The notes below the pieces were generated by a model, which searched no databases, was not told the origin of the DNA, and saw only the letters and a program-made list of their open reading frames with translations. DNA of 64,000 nucleotides from Andrena cerasifolii (lineage: Eukaryota > Arthropoda > Insecta > Hymenoptera > Andrenidae), in assembly GCF_050908995.1 (NCBI RefSeq), contig NC_135133.1, positions 5,436,001 to 5,500,000 on the forward strand. Direction: 5' to 3'. Numbering within the stretch: the stretch's first letter is position 1; every line of letters begins with the position of its first letter. Shown here one piece after another: positions 1 to 13,091 of this stretch. The position numbers and the translations under genes are program-made.

Positions 1-2488
1 GACCAAACGAGAAAAGTTGCTCGATTACCGAAGAAGACGTAAAAGGTGGTGGCTCGCTCGCAGTCGTTAACGATCCTTCGTACTTCTTCCACCTTTCCCT
101 CTTAATAGGGGTTAATGCGATTTCCTCGGGCGAAAACGCGAAACAGAATCGTCCGATGGAATCGATAGCACCCCCGGACTGATTGCACAGTTGCTCCAGG
201 GGTGAGCGCGACTGAATATTCTAATCAGTCTTCAGAGCTCTCCGAGAACCTTTAATCAGAATCGACGCGATTCACCGTCCCGGGTAATCGATAGGATTTT
301 TCTAATCGCTCATATTCCTGATTGAACGTCGAGGAAAGATAGGGAAGCTCGATGGTGTTCGGCCACAGGGTGTGCATCTTACGTCGCAGCGAAAAGCAAC
401 GGGCAGATAAGCTCGACAACTTAGCCGCTAAGCCCTTCTTCCTCGGGATTATCAGCCGAACGCCAGTGTTCACTTCCCCTCGCTTCCCTCGCGCTACCCT
501 CGTTCTATTTCCTGCGGACAATACCTACACCCCGGCGCTGGCCCCCCGTCCTCGTCTCTCCATTCCTCGTTTCTCCCGTCCTCTTTCCGCGGGCGATGGG
601 TTGTCTGGCATCCCCGAAGTCTGCAGTGACAGACAGCTCCAAGGGGATGACGTTCGCCGGCCAGGATGAATCCCAGTAACGTACGGCTCCTCGGTCGATC
701 CCTCTGCGAAAAATCCGATCCGCCGCCGTGTAAAACCATCCGCCCGATTGAAACGTTCGCTATCCGGCGCGGCAGAGGATCTCTAATCCTCGCGGAACGT
801 TTGATTTTTGCAGGTGGAACGGGCCCGGCAGGCGGGGAATTAACTTCTCTCGCTCCTACCGATCCCATTCGGATGGTTATTACTCTGCTCAATGTGATTA
901 GAGGATCGGGAAATCCGTAATGGAGTAATCGATACCTTGCGCGCTGCCTTCCTCTGTATAAACCGAGGCTTCGCTGGAAATTCAACTTTCAGAGGCTGGA
1001 TATGCGACATTTTTCTCTCTGCCGATATTCCTTCCTCGCTTGTAAATCAGGTGACGACGGGTGCATGGTTAATGATCTTTGGACGAGTTTGCGATGGCGC
1101 GTTCCGTTTCTTTACGGCACTGCTCGAGTAACCGAGGGTTGGTCCGCGTCACCCTAATTCCAGGGAGACAGGACCGTGGAGGGACGTCAGGTTGTGACAC
1201 CAGAGGGTCCACGGGGCAGAGACAGACACCGTGACATTCGCCGTAGAATCTTGATTAAATAAACATGAAGAGAGCCGTTCGTCACGCGTCGGAGGGAGAT
1301 GCTGCGACCCAGTGACACGAAAGAATCACTACGGTCCTTTATTCTTCTTGGGTGGTCGGTGCATCGGCGAGGGTAAAGTGATTGGATACGAGCTTTGATA
1401 AACGATGGTTGCCAATTAAAACCTCATCTCTTCTCTAAGTTAGATAGTGTCCTAATCTTCATCCACGCTCAAAGTGCCTTGCAAATTAAATATTCTGCCC
1501 AGAACCTACTATTTTTTCGAACCCGAGGAAGGATGCTTCCGAAGTTGGGCCATTAGGGCCGATATTCCTCCGCTTAAGCGTAATTCCCGGTTCCAATATT
1601 CCATCCAGGTAATTAACGAAGTTAGAAAGCAGAGGTTGGTCGATGGCCGAGTCATCGCCGCGGAGAGTTGCATTCGCTAGAGTCGAAAGTTATTCGGAAC
1701 ATCGATGCACGGACCGCAGGCCCGGTGAAACGGGGGTACCCCGATCTAGAAGTTCGCTTCATTGATCCCCCGACAAGGGAGGGAGCAGTATAGAGACGCG
1801 TACCAGCGATGGCTCGAGGAGCGCCGTATCGTCTTATCGGGATGATTTAGAGGTGGATACGGTGTATATCGCGCGGAAGAAATGCATCACGGAGCGTACA
1901 AGTACGCCGGGCGAGATTTATGGGGATCGTCGCGAGGCATTTCTAACCGGGGGTTTCCTTAAAACCGGCGCGGGACTCAGAGCCTTATTCCCGGGTTTCC
2001 GCGAGCGCGCGTCTGCTTGCCCTCCTCCGTGGCACTTCGAGGGCCGGGAATCAATTTGCTGGACCCGTGGAGACGCGCGTGCGGATACAATGGTTAGCTC
2101 CGGGATCGGTCCAATTTAACGGAGCGACAGAACGCGGCTCGCCTGGCTACGCATCGAGAGTTCTTCAAGTATTTCGCAATTGGAATAGTTTCGAGGATGT
2201 ACGAAACGACTGCATAAGACAGGAGGAGACGTCGTCTGCAAGAGACCCCTTGTTCTCCCGGCTTCTTCTCCGTTCGCGTGTCTTCCGGACTTGTCGATGC
2301 GGAACAATGCGCGGGTGTATTCTTTTGGAGTTAGCAGGTTGGAAGTGCTCTTGATGTTTCGCTCGAGATCGCTTTGTTTTCGACCGATCTCGGCTTTATC
2401 TCTTTCGGTGCAGAAAGAATACCACTGGGGTTCATTTCAATTCCAATTTATTCAGATCCTAGGTAATGCGAAATAATTCTAGTGCGCG

Positions 2489-2518
2489 CTAATTGGGCCC
2501 AGTTACGCAGAAAGCTAA
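2489..2518 (+). repeat. Short dispersed repeat, copy 1
   Basis: About 30 bases containing CCCAGTTACGCAGAAAGCTA match 27660-27690, where the same stretch reads CCCAGTTGTGCAGAAAGCTA. Both copies are preceded by AATTGG. The similarity fades quickly on both sides, so this is the remnant or end of an unidentified dispersed repeat, or a chance short conserved piece. No coding content is seen. Confidence 0.45.
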
Positions 2519-3145
2519 CAACCCTCAATGATCTGAAACTGACGATGGAACGTCCCGAACCCGGAAATTCAAAAAATTCTGAAACTTCGTGGATATGTAT
2601 CTTTGTAAATTTTTCTTTGCTGTCCAAATTCACTCGAAATGGGTGAAATTGGCCCCTGAAAATTCGGCTATTTTCCGATTTCGTGTTGTAACTGGCGAAT
2701 TGTAAAAGAGATAGAAGAAAGGTGAAAGTTTTATGGTTACACGTCACTATTGCGGTAGGAGCCTGAATTGTTGCCAGGGCCATTTTCAATTTTATTTCAT
2801 CTACGCGCAATTCCCATTACTCCTAAACTCCACCAGTTGCAAACAGCTGTTTTAGGCATCTTATTACGGCAGAAGTAATTATTCCTCCGTAGACTTCATG
2901 GACACTCGATACCGCCGTAATGACTTACAGTATCATTTTCTATTCCCCAGGAGCGAACCCTCGATTAATTCAACGCAAATGCCCAACGATACAAGGCCCA
3001 CTGTTAACACCCTGAACGCGTGTTCCGCCGTTGCTCGACGACCGCGCCCTGGGTCGGGGGTGTTGGACGAGGAGGCAGAAGGCGATGAAACAGAGAAAGA
3101 GGAGAGGCAGCAGGGTGTCTTTAAGAGTGAGTTGAATACGTGTAT

Positions 3146-3200
3146 TAGAGAGAGAGAGAGAGAGAGAGAGTGAGAGAGAGTGAGAGAGAGAGAGAGAGAG
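3146..3200 (+). repeat. (GA)n microsatellite
   Basis: About 55 bases of nearly pure GA dinucleotide, interrupted twice by TGAGAGAG. It produces spurious Ser-Leu-rich open frames on the minus strand. Confidence 0.95.
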
Positions 3201-5374
3201 GAAGAAGCAGAGGAGCGGCATAAATCACAATTATAATCAACGTGCTCGAAAGTTACACCAGGTTCGTCCCCTTTGGCCCCCTCCGCGAGTCGCGGCTGCC
3301 GGCGTCGCATGAAAATTTATCGCCCAACTTCGGTTTCCTTCAAGGTCGGGGACTCTCGGCTATGCCTTTGCATACGTCGCTTCTTCCGCGCTTTTTCGCC
3401 GCGAGTTTCCGCGGCGGAAGGCCGACTCGTTACGCCGCTTGCGCTCCCCGCCCGGGCCGGAAGAACGTCGCTGGCCGAGAGCCTTGGAATAAAAACCAGC
3501 GACCTGTATTTCGCCAAACCACCGGCGAATCCTCCCGGCGTTTTTCCGTCCACCTAGTCTACCCCGCCGATAACACCGTCGCGCGTACTCATCCTGGAGG
3601 ATCCAGCCTTCCGCAGGAGAAAAACGAGGGTGGATTCTGGGTACATGCGTATCGGGGAACGTTCCTGATAAAGTAATCGCAGAAGCAAGGGGGGAAACGT
3701 CGATTTGCAGGCATTGTGGGCAGCCCTGCCTGCCGGCAGAAGTTTGCGGGAAATCCATTATCAGTTTCCGCGGCGGTGTAACAATGCCGATGGAAAAAGT
3801 TATTAATAGCCCCGCTGTCTGACAGGCCGTATCGGCCCTCTACCGCCGAACAAAAGTTGCCGCGGCCGGAAGAGACGGGCGAGCGTCGTTAAGAAAGAAT
3901 TTCCTGTCGCGGCTGGATCCAGCGCGGATCCTCCCGAGGTACGTCACAAAGGCGGGCGACATCGGCGACGTAAGCCGGGGGACGAGGAGGCCCGCGAAAT
4001 GACGAATGAGTCACCGGATTCGGCGAGGGTTCTCCTTCGTGGACGATCGAGGAGATCGGGCACGGTAATCGAAGGAACGTGACGGAAGGCCTAGGCGCGG
4101 TAGCGGCGAGAGCCACTCGACGGTATCGAATTGCCAGTCGAATCGAATCATTCGGCTGCGTCGTAATTCAAAGCGCAGCCACCGAAGACTCGGCCAACGA
4201 GCGCCGCGTACAAAGTGGCTGCCGCGGGTGGGAGGGAATCTAGTTTCTTCGTTACGGAGGTCGTGCCTTTAAAGGGAGAGGCTCTCGAACGAGGAGGAAG
4301 GGTGGGTTTGGATGTACTGATTCACCCCGCGCCGCTGCCGGGTACCGGAGAGATAGCGCCACGAGTGGAGGGATTTTAGAACCGTACGAAACCCTTTTCT
4401 CGGTGGTTGCGCCGCGATTTATTGGATACCTTGCGTAGTCACCGGAAAATCTGCAGCACTTGGAGTTTTCCCACTGGGATCTGGGAGATGAGAAACTCTC
4501 GATGGTGAGAATGGTCGTTTAAGGGCTGCAACTTTTACCGATCGACTTTATTACCGCAGGAGTTATCGATACCCGTTGTCTCCTACAGTTGCAGCTCGGT
4601 GCCGTTTAAAGGCGCACGCCTGCGACCTCCCCTCGTCGGACTGTTCTTTTCCTTCCTCCCCGTCTCTGTCTGTGGCTCGGCCTCATCCCCCACCCGCAGG
4701 GGTGGAATAATGTTAATTTTTCAGGGGCTCTCCCGAGGACCTAGACCGCCCCCGGCGGCGCAACTAAGGGTATTTCAATTGTCCGCCATTACCCGCGGAA
4801 TAATTCATCTCCGCTTCCTGGCATCGACGTGACGAGAAATTACGCGTCGCGGGCGCATACCGCTACCTCGGGGGTGCATGGAATATCAACAGTGGGGGCG
4901 AGGCGGAGGGAAGTGGCGCGGCGAAAGGGAGCAAGGAGACGCAAACTTCCGGGGGCATCTGTTGAAAAACGATTATCATTCGTCTTACGCGCGGTTTCCC
5001 CGGCTGGGGTGGGCGGTTGGTCATCCGTTATGGAGAGGAGGCCGCGATAATCGATTACATTCGTCGGGAATTACTTCAGGTACGGTTCCTGCGCTCGCTA
5101 TGAGAAATCGTCAAAGTGACGGGAGCCTCGGTTGGAAGCTGGGAGATGGAGAGAGAAAGGGCACGACGGCGAATTAATTCCGTGGAACTTGTTACATCGT
5201 TAAGCAGCGTAACAAGTAGTCTGGCCTGAAATTGAATTTACCGACGACAATTGTACGTAGCCCGGGCTAATTGCCGCCGATTAATTCGTGATTTGTCATC
5301 TCTCTAATTGCCTCCCGGTGCAAGCACTCTTCCTCGAATCGCGTTCCCTTGGACGTCCTGTGGGCGACGAAAAT

Positions 5375-5477
5375 TCTTATCGATACTCTTAGGGCGCTGT
5401 TCAAATTGCGTTTGAAATCGTTCTGTGCCTAACAATTGTGGGCCATTAGCAGTGGATGTCCTATAAAATTCTCTTAA
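5375..5477 (+). repeat. Direct repeat flanking a transposon cluster, left copy
   Basis: The left copy of a diverged direct repeat. Shared anchors with 6508-6610 are GAAATCGTT, GTGCCTAACAATT, AGTGGAT, TCCT and AAATTCTCTTAA, all in the same order and spacing. The copy ends exactly at the TTAA where the element at 5474-6042 begins. This suggests either a local duplication into which a TTAA element later inserted, or the two ends of a larger unit. Confidence 0.7.
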
Positions 5478-6042
5478 GGGGGTATTCTGGTCTAGCGCGC
5501 GAGTTTCATGACCATGTTTCTGAATTTTTTATGGGCAATGAAAGTAAGTGTACTACGCAAAGTTTTTCCTAAAATCTTAATCGTCCTTTTAACTATATTT
5601 ACAATTTTTTTTTGTCGTGAACAAATTAGTATGACATGTCTGTATGAAGACGTAAAGATTTTGCGTTTTGCGTTATGCCATCTGGCTGCTATGATTCTGT
5701 CCTTCGTAGGCAACTGAAACAAATATTAATGACAAATTTTGTTCAGTATCGTCTGAATCGAGATTACCTATTCATTGAAATTAATTTTTCACAAATTGGC
5801 ACCATGTTGAACATATAAGTTCGTTTCTTCTGGCGGATTTTTCTGTTGAAAACGCAAAATCTTCATGTATTCATACAGGCATGTTATACTACTTTTTTCA
5901 CGACAAAAAAATTGTAAATATAATTAAAAGGACGATTAAGATTTTAGGAAAAACTTTGTGCAGCAGACTCTATTTCATTGCCCATAAAAAATTCTGAAAA
6001 ATGGTCATGAAAATCGCACGCTAGACCAGAATACACCCTTAA
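5474..6042. mobile_element. TTAA-bounded fold-back element (MITE-like)
   Basis: The element runs from TTAA (5474-5477) to TTAA (6039-6042), with long imperfect inverted arms at roughly 5478-5690 and 5830-6038. The left end reads GGGGGTATTCTGGTCTAGCG and the right end is its inverse, AGACCAGAATACACCC. Further arm pairs include AAAAGGACGATTAAG against its inverse, and AAAATCTT near the apex. A TTAA target duplication is the hallmark of piggyBac-type and some other insect transposons. No transposase is encoded, and the open frames across it are arm artefacts. It is a non-autonomous element. The superfamily is inferred from the TTAA only. Confidence 0.85.
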
Positions 6043-6354
6043 CCTCAACCGCCCCTCGTGTCAATTTGACACAGTTTTCCCGTAATGTATTTATTTATTT
6101 CACTTGTACGTGTAATAAGTTACACTGTTCTGTTATTTGTGATTCTTGTAAACAAGCAGTATGTCCTGTACATCGTTTTATTTTGCGCGAAAGTTGTGAA
6201 AACTCTAAGATATAAATGTTAGCTCACCAATTTGAATAGAAGAATATCGAAAAGTAACCGTTTACCCTGCCATTTCATCGATCTTTTACCACTGTGTGAG
6301 TTTGACACCGAGGGACAGATTCAGTCCGTGAATTGAGAAACGGATGAGGGTTAA
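6039..6354. mobile_element. Second TTAA element abutting the first
   Basis: This element starts with TTAACCTCAACCG and ends with CGGATGAGGGTTAA. Inner arms share CCCTCGTGTCAATTTGACAC on the left and GTGTGAGTTTGACACCGAGG on the right in inverse orientation. It shares the TTAA at 6039-6042 with its left neighbour, so one inserted at the target duplication of the other. The CCYTCA-type terminus differs from the GGGG terminus of the neighbour, so this is a different family. There is no coding capacity. Confidence 0.7.
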
Positions 6355-6507
6355 GGATTAACGCCACTTTAGCGCCCGGAAAAAGAGCCAAAGTTCAAGA
6401 ATTTTTAATGCGAGTATAGTGAATGGAATACAAAATCTGTTTGAAGGCACTCATCGTGCACACTTTGAAAGCGATCACAATTTTTTAAAAAATTTTTTAG
6501 GACAAAA

Positions 6508-6610
6508 CGCCGGCGATCCTCTAAGGATACTGTCCAAGCTACGTTCGAAATCGTTTCGTGCCTAACAATTATGTACCTTTATCAGTGGATATCCTGCAAA
6601 ATTCTCTTAA
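6508..6610 (+). repeat. Direct repeat flanking a transposon cluster, right copy
   Basis: Partner of 5375-5477, in the same orientation and about 1.13 kb downstream. It retains its TTAA at 6607-6610 without an insertion, so it shows the probable pre-insertion state of the left copy (AAATTCTCTTAAACTCC). Confidence 0.7.
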
Positions 6611-8237
6611 ACTCCGGAGAAAGTACCGTCGTGTCTACATAATGACCACCACGAGGAGTGCACGCGTGCAACACGCTTGATGATTCGAGATCGATAACGA
6701 CCCCCTCGCCTGGCAGAAGTCACGGTGAAGCGGATGCCACCCTTCCGTAGCGTGGGCGACGGGCGAAGAGCAAGAGTCGAATCGCATTATCGTCGGACGG
6801 TAGCATCGTTGCGCCGGCTCTCTTCAAAGAGTCAACTTGCTCCCCCAGCCCTGAAGAGGGGAACGAGGGTGGAACAGGGAGAGAGAGAGAGAGAGAGAGA
6901 GAGGGGAAGATAGAGAAGGGTGCAGGAAGAGAGTTAGACGCATAGATACGAAGCGATACGCGAAGCCCAGGCACGCCGAGCCTCCGTTTTACTGGATCTT
7001 CCTGTCGGCTAATCAAAGATTTATATCTGCGAGAAGCTGCGAGCCAGGACGGGCACGGTACGTTCGAGAGGCACGATCGACGATACGGGGGATAGCCGAT
7101 TCGCTACCGAGTTCCGTCCGGCTGACGGTCCACGATCGCCAGATATCGCGGTCGCCTATGCAAACCGAATAGTAGGATGAATTAATGCCAACGGGGGCCA
7201 GCGATACGATATGCTGCTTTTATGTTAATAGGTGCGCGTCCAGCGACGTGCATTCGCGGGGCACTGATGGATGTTTCGCGGTTGCGCGCAAGATAAGTCG
7301 TCCCGGCATCGGCGTAACGATTTCGATGGCGCAGCGATAAGAGCCAGCCGAGAGCAAAGGAGGCACGGAGAGGAACGGAGAGGAACTAGACGGGAGAGAC
7401 GTTGCCAGGCTGTCGTAAATAGAAATCGGCTCGCGTTTATTTTGTCGCGGGCGACGGGGGAGGAAATGCACAACGCTGTCCGGCCGATAGGCAGCAATTT
7501 CGAATAATTTGGACAGCTCTTATCTCGCGGAGAAGTTATGGGGCCTGGCGGACAACGTGCTTCGACAGCGACACTGCGATCATCCCCGCCGGTCCGGGGC
7601 TCTACCGGTTCGCCTCTCCTTTCTAATTGCTGAATCTACAAAAGCGGGACTTTTTGTAGCCGGGATGCAGCATCCTCGCGGAGGATCGCTGCTTTCGGAA
7701 TTCACACTTATCTCGCTAACCCGGCGACGGGCTCGTCCGGGCGGGCATTAGCATACTTAATGGGCCTTTGTTTGGCGAAGTTGAACTACGAATGTTGCGA
7801 GCGACACGGTTCGTTAACGCGGCCGAATCAAATTACATGAATTTACTGTCCCAACGCCTCCGTGGTATTTCATCGTGGATCTATAGGCACGTGCACGGGT
7901 CCTGGGGCTGGCTGGTCCGGCTGAATCAATTCCGGCAGGACCTTTGCTCTCTTCCTCGCGGGGGCCGCCGTTCGTTAAAGCTCAACGATGCATTTAGTTG
8001 GAATATTAATCCAAGGCAAACTCGCAAACTTCCACTTACGATTTACCCACGACTCGCGACTGGGTAATATCGGTGCCCAACTAACATTTCGTCTTCGTTA
8101 CTCTGTGCCCCGTCGCATTTCACAGCATCGTTATTAATTCTCCAACGATCTAACTGCCGGAGGTCTCTAATGCTGTATTTCAGCTCAGGAACGAACTCTT
8201 CGTTAACTTTCAAGGGTCTTCTACTGCCAAGTTGACC
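6611..8237. other. Unique non-coding DNA
   Basis: CpG-rich single-copy-looking sequence with a GA microsatellite near 6.9 kb. Open frames are short and occur on both strands. Nothing else recognised. Confidence 0.55.
6878..6904 (+). repeat. (GA)n microsatellite
   Basis: About 27 bases of GA dinucleotide embedded in purine-rich sequence. Confidence 0.95.
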
Positions 8238-8877
8238 CTAAGGAGTTATACCTAGTCAGGTGGCCGAAAAGAGGCGAATGTTTGTGAATTTTTTTCGAAA
8301 AAACGGTAGCATATATTATTACAGAACTTTTTGCACTTAAAAGAGCAACATTTAGAGAACAGTTTGCAATTTTTTCGTGGAAAAGTATTTAGTGAGCGCT
8401 GCCATTCGTAGATTATCTAAAATCCAAAAACAAATAAGATTTCGTTAGTAATCTGATTAACGGGGCTAATTTCCGAAATATTAATTTAAAACTGAGTCCC
8501 GATTTTTCCCGCGCGATTTCTGCATGAAAGAATCAGGATTTCAACTTTAAATAGCTGCCAGTTTGTTTTAAATTAATATTTCGGAAATTCCCTCCGTTAA
8601 TCAGAGGATACATTAATATACCAACGACATCTTTTTTGTTTTTTGATTTTTAGATAACCTGGTTCCGCGAAAGCAAATTTTTAAAAAGGCTTCTTGGATA
8701 TCGCTTGTAATTTTATTATAAACCTAAATATTTCTCTGCGAAAAAATTACCAAATGTTCTTTAAACGTCGCCCTTTTAGCTGCAAAAAGTTCTGTGAAAA
8801 TATACGCTCCCTCCTTTTAAAAAAAAATCCACAAACATTCGCCCCTTTACGGCCGGCTGACTAGGAGTAACCCAGCG
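8238..8877. mobile_element. Large fold-back element
   Basis: A long imperfect palindrome with its apex near 8530. Matching arm pieces include CTAGTCAG, GGCGAATGTTTGTG, CAGAACTTTTTGCA, CTGATTAACGG and TTTCCGAAATATTAATTTAA, each appearing in inverse on the other side. The outer end reads CTAAGGAGTTATACC on the left; the right side inverse reads GGGTTACTCC. This is a decayed TTAAGGGG-type terminus like that at 27831. The next bases, AGTCAG then GGCCG, are shared with the right end of that element. No transposase is present, so it is a non-autonomous element mobilised in trans. Confidence 0.85.
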
Positions 8878-11800
8878 ACTTGGAGACAGAATAATTCTCC
8901 AGCTCTCAACACACCGCAGGCCGTGCGAATCTAGCAAGTGGCCGGCTTGAAAAGAAAAGCTGCGACGGCCATCTGCGGAGAAACCGTGGCCTCCGCGGTG
9001 ATCGCGATAAGCAGAGGGGGAGTAAACATCGATGTAACGCGGCAGTAATTTGCTGCATAATTCCACTGCTTCCGGCTAGGATTAAATCACCAATTAGTAC
9101 TAATGTTGCAGAGGCCCGTGTACGCAAAGCGAGCTGGCTAACAGAAGCGCCTGCCGGCCAAGTGACCGATGAGTCATTGTCATTAGGCGGACGGTGGCTG
9201 GAAGCTGGTCGCGAACGGCCTCTCGTTGACATTAACGGATCGTCTGCGCGTAAACGAAGCGCACCGAGTTGCGCGGCCGCGATTCGTCATTGTAATAATT
9301 TGCCTGCTCCTTGGCGGATCGTCGATCAGGCCTCCCCTCCCCCGGCAGAGATGGCGAGCAGATCATGGAAGTTCGATTCGAGTCGCAGCGAAACGGGAAA
9401 AGCTCAAAAGCTCCTCTGCCCTCTGGTCGTTTTATAGCTTCATTAGGAGCAACGGATGTCGTTTAATAATTCATCAAGGCCGTTCGTTTCGTGCCGCCGC
9501 AGCCGATGGCTGGCCTTTGACGAGCTCCATCTTCTGGGTCGTTCGATCGAGTAGTATGAACGGAGGCCTCTTCTTGTTAGACCCGAGCGCCGGATACTGT
9601 TAGCGAACGGTGGTTGACGAGCAAGTACATACGCCTGGAAGGCTGGGCCCGCTTTGTCTTCTTTCATATTCCTTCGAGTGTCTTGTAATTGAAGGCTCAA
9701 CGTTTCAGTAATCCAAGGCACGAACGTCTAGCCGGGATTGTTAATAAAGCCGTTGCCCCGGCGTTCTTTGTGACCGTTACTCGCGACTCCTTTGATAAAG
9801 GAAGTTTGATTGGCGCTGCGTTTCCCATCCCGCGGTATGTACTCTCGGAACGGTACACGGTACATAGCGATTCGGCGGCGGCGAGACCTCGGGATCAAGT
9901 AGAAATTAAGTCGACGGTGTTTTAGCGCCCGAGTAAGAACACGTTCCGCGGGTATACGGGAGTCGGACTTGTTAATCTTCCGTCTCAATGGCAGAGGATT
10001 GCAGCGTGCGCAGTGGCGTCAGGAAGGATTAAGAGGCAAAGCAGCCTGGCAGGATTCAATGGCGCGCTGATTTTAATTTAACGCTGATGCATCCCAGCCG
10101 CGGCTACGTTGAATCAAGGGTAAACGGCTCTCGGCGGGGCACGGAGCCAACCCCTCCACCGTCCGCTTTGTTCTCCCTTATAAATAATTGTTACACCGCC
10201 ATTGTTGGCCCCGCGCCGGGGCAAGACGAATTTCGCGATTGTTATGGCCCGTGTTATTACGACGTTCGTACACGGGTGACCATAAACGAACGGTGATGCG
10301 ATAAACCACGAATGTCTACCCCGAGAAGCGGGGGAAGCTGTGGGAGGCGGGAGGGACGTCGTCTTCCTTTTTTCCGAGAGGCGTTTCATCTGGAAACATG
10401 TGGCGAGGAGGGAAGGCTGGGAAGCAACATCCTCTGGGATAATTACAAGCGGAGTTCCCGCCAAAGGGAACGGTCACGGATGGTTGTTTCCACGTTTCTA
10501 CCGTCGTGGCTCGCGAGCTGACTCTCGTAAAGCGGGGAAAGAAATATCGCCGGGACATTTATCGAATCATTACTGTCCATAGAAGTCCAATGACTCGAGG
10601 AACTCGGGAAAGGGAGGGGCTCCGTTGTGTGTCTCTCGCGACACGGGAACACACGTGGCAGCGCTGTCTCTCTCTCTCTTTTTCTGTCGAAGGGAAACCG
10701 TGCTCCCTCGCTCGTTTGGCTTTAGATGCCAACGAAATAATTATTAGCTTACGTGTCCCGATAAATATCCGTCGGCCGAGAGGCTGGAAACCGCTCTGGC
10801 GGCAAGAACGCGGCCGCGTTATGCAACTGGCTACCGGGCGAAGAATTTCGAGGGGGGTTGCGCAGCGACTGCTCGCGAGCTAGGTATCTGTGCTGTGTAA
10901 TTAATGAATCGATGGAGCCGGAGGTAGTGGTATATTGGGTGATAGAATGTGGCTTGTTTGGTAGAGGAATAAAGGTTTTCTTCCTTGATAAAAGGTGGAG
11001 CAGTTGCAACTGAGCAGTTGATTTTCCTATAAAAGGGGATTAACGTAACCACGACTGAAATAATTCGAGAGCTTTGTAAAAAGAAAACAGGAAAATTTTA
11101 TAATCGCCCAGTGAATTTTATTGAATCTGCATTGAACATATTTTTGTCCGTTCAACTCGGCTCCACCCAAGATTAAATCCTGAGTGCACCGCTGCAACTG
11201 ATTGTCAGCCTGTTAATATTTCAAAGGGAAAAATCTGGAGCGTAGAAAGAGAAGTGGTCACGAATGTAGTGTATCTAAGATTTATTTTTCGATTCCTGAT
11301 AAGTTAAAAGAAAGTAAAATACAGTTATCACGCTTCTTCATCCAGATTCACCACCGTGAAATAATTCCTCGACGCGCAATTTAGAATCAAGCTGCGCGTG
11401 AACCATTGAACAATTCACCCGCGGCTGAAGGGGTGGTTTTGTCAAGACCGCAATCCTAGAGAAAGCGAACGTAAAACAATATTTTAATAAAAGTCCCTCG
11501 CGTAGACGCTGGCGGTTTCATCGGGGTTTGTTGCGTCAGCATGAGTTCCCCTTAAAATGAAAACGATCCGCGGACCGTCGAAGCGCGAGCACCGAATGGT
11601 TCACGGAATTCGAAGCGCGAGGCGAAAGAAAAAGAGCAACCGCGTCGGTGGTATGTTCCGGTACGCGTAGCATAAGTACAAATCCAATTTCTACGACTCG
11701 TCGACGTGCTCGATGGCTCGTGAGATGAAGATACGTGGAGACGTCGAAGCTCGAATACCCACGCACGCCTACAAGGTGTCCTGGAATAACTGTTTCACGA

Positions 11801-13091
11801 ATGCTCCTCGTTGCGCGAGGCAGAAAGCTCTCCTTTAGGATCTCAGGCCTCATCCTGTGCACATTCACCTAGCCAACGAAATAGAACACATTTTAACGAG
11901 ATTTATGAATACTTCATGGTCACCTAATTCGATCATCTTCGCAGCCTCCACGATAATTGACTGCCTTCCCCTATTTACATTCAAATTCATCGATGCAAGT
12001 GGAAGCACGTGCAAGAAATCTTAATCTATGCAACCGTCCAATTTAATGATTCTCGACATCTTGATCGTGGCACCAGCCTTCACAGAAATATGTCACTGCA
12101 AACCTGCACAATAGGAGCAAGCGTCGATGCTTCCCTGGAGGCGCAAGCGTCCCAGGGCAAAATATTCCGGTCACCCTGTAGCCGAGCAAGAACGCACACG
12201 GCGGAGCCACCCCGTGAGGATCGCGGATCTCGAACCACCGCGAAGCGGACCTCGATTGCCCCGGGCGGGTGGATCGCACGACAAAGAGCCGTCTCCTCGT
12301 GGGCGATCTTTTTCATCGAGGTCGGCCGTCACTCTGGATTTTGGTCTAGCGAGGGAGCGCGTTTACTGCACTCCGGTCCAGGGCATAAAGTATCAATTCT
12401 GATCTCCGTACGACGTGTTTACGGCATCCACGGGTTAACTTTATGCCTTCCTCACGAACTTTACGAGGCGTCTTAGCCGCTCGGGCGAGCCTCAGCGTTG
12501 CTCCATATCGGTCCACGAATGGGCGAAAAACCGTGCGAGGAGCAGAGAAGGGCGAGAGCGAGGCGCGGTAATGTTTCGTCCTGTTCTCGTTGTATGGTGT
12601 CGTTGGGACGAGAGCTCGCGCGAAATCCTGACGTGATTCAGATTACGCGGTGCTGTTATGGGTCGTTCATTGCGAGACAATGGATTCGCTGGATCGAATG
12701 GAATCTGACTGCGCGGAAGATAGATAGCGTTGTCGCCGGATGCCAGAGACTTTCTACGGTTTCGCGTTTATCGCGGGATTTATTCCTCTGACGCTATTGA
12801 ATTTCACGGACCCGGCTGTGGACGTTTCGGGGTGGAAAGCGTGCACAATGCCGCTACGTTGCGCGTGTCACTGGCTGCTTCCTCCCCCTCCCCCCGTCGC
12901 AGGGCGAATCGATCAAGGTTATTTGGGTTGGCGGAGTTTTTGGGTGGAGAGGGAAAGGGAGCTTGTTGCGTCTTTTGGCGAATTAATTGGCGGGTGTGGA
13001 TTATTAAAACTTGAACGTGTCTTACACTGTGTTAGAGATGGAGTGGCGCGCTCAGAGTGGGGCTAAGGGGCTCTGGCACCCCCAAAGAAGG
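8878..13091. other. Unique non-coding DNA
   Basis: Long CpG-rich region with a short TC run near 10.67 kb. Several overlapping open frames of 80-155 codons occur on both strands, including both sides of 12.0-12.5 kb, none with a recognisable domain. A dispersed repeat fragment lies at 11070-11147. Confidence 0.5.
11070..11147 (+). repeat. Dispersed repeat fragment, copy 1
   Basis: Shares GCTTTGTAAA, TTTTATAATC, AGTGAATTTTA and TTGAACATATTTT (with mismatches) with 13092-13189 in the same order. The second copy carries a short extra stretch in the middle. Likely remnants of one unidentified interspersed repeat. Confidence 0.6.

Larger units (their letters stand above)
1..5374. other. Unique non-coding DNA
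   Basis: This is CpG-rich, GC-balanced DNA with short open frames on both strands that overlap each other and resemble no protein family I know. The stretch 2440-2880 is noticeably more AT-rich and contains a short motif that recurs near 27.66 kb. A GA microsatellite lies at 3146-3200. I see no splice-bounded exon, promoter or RNA gene that I can defend. Confidence 0.6.

Noticed and set aside
2933..3310. Ser-Leu-rich frames across the GA run
   Set aside because: They are translations of the microsatellite, not genes.
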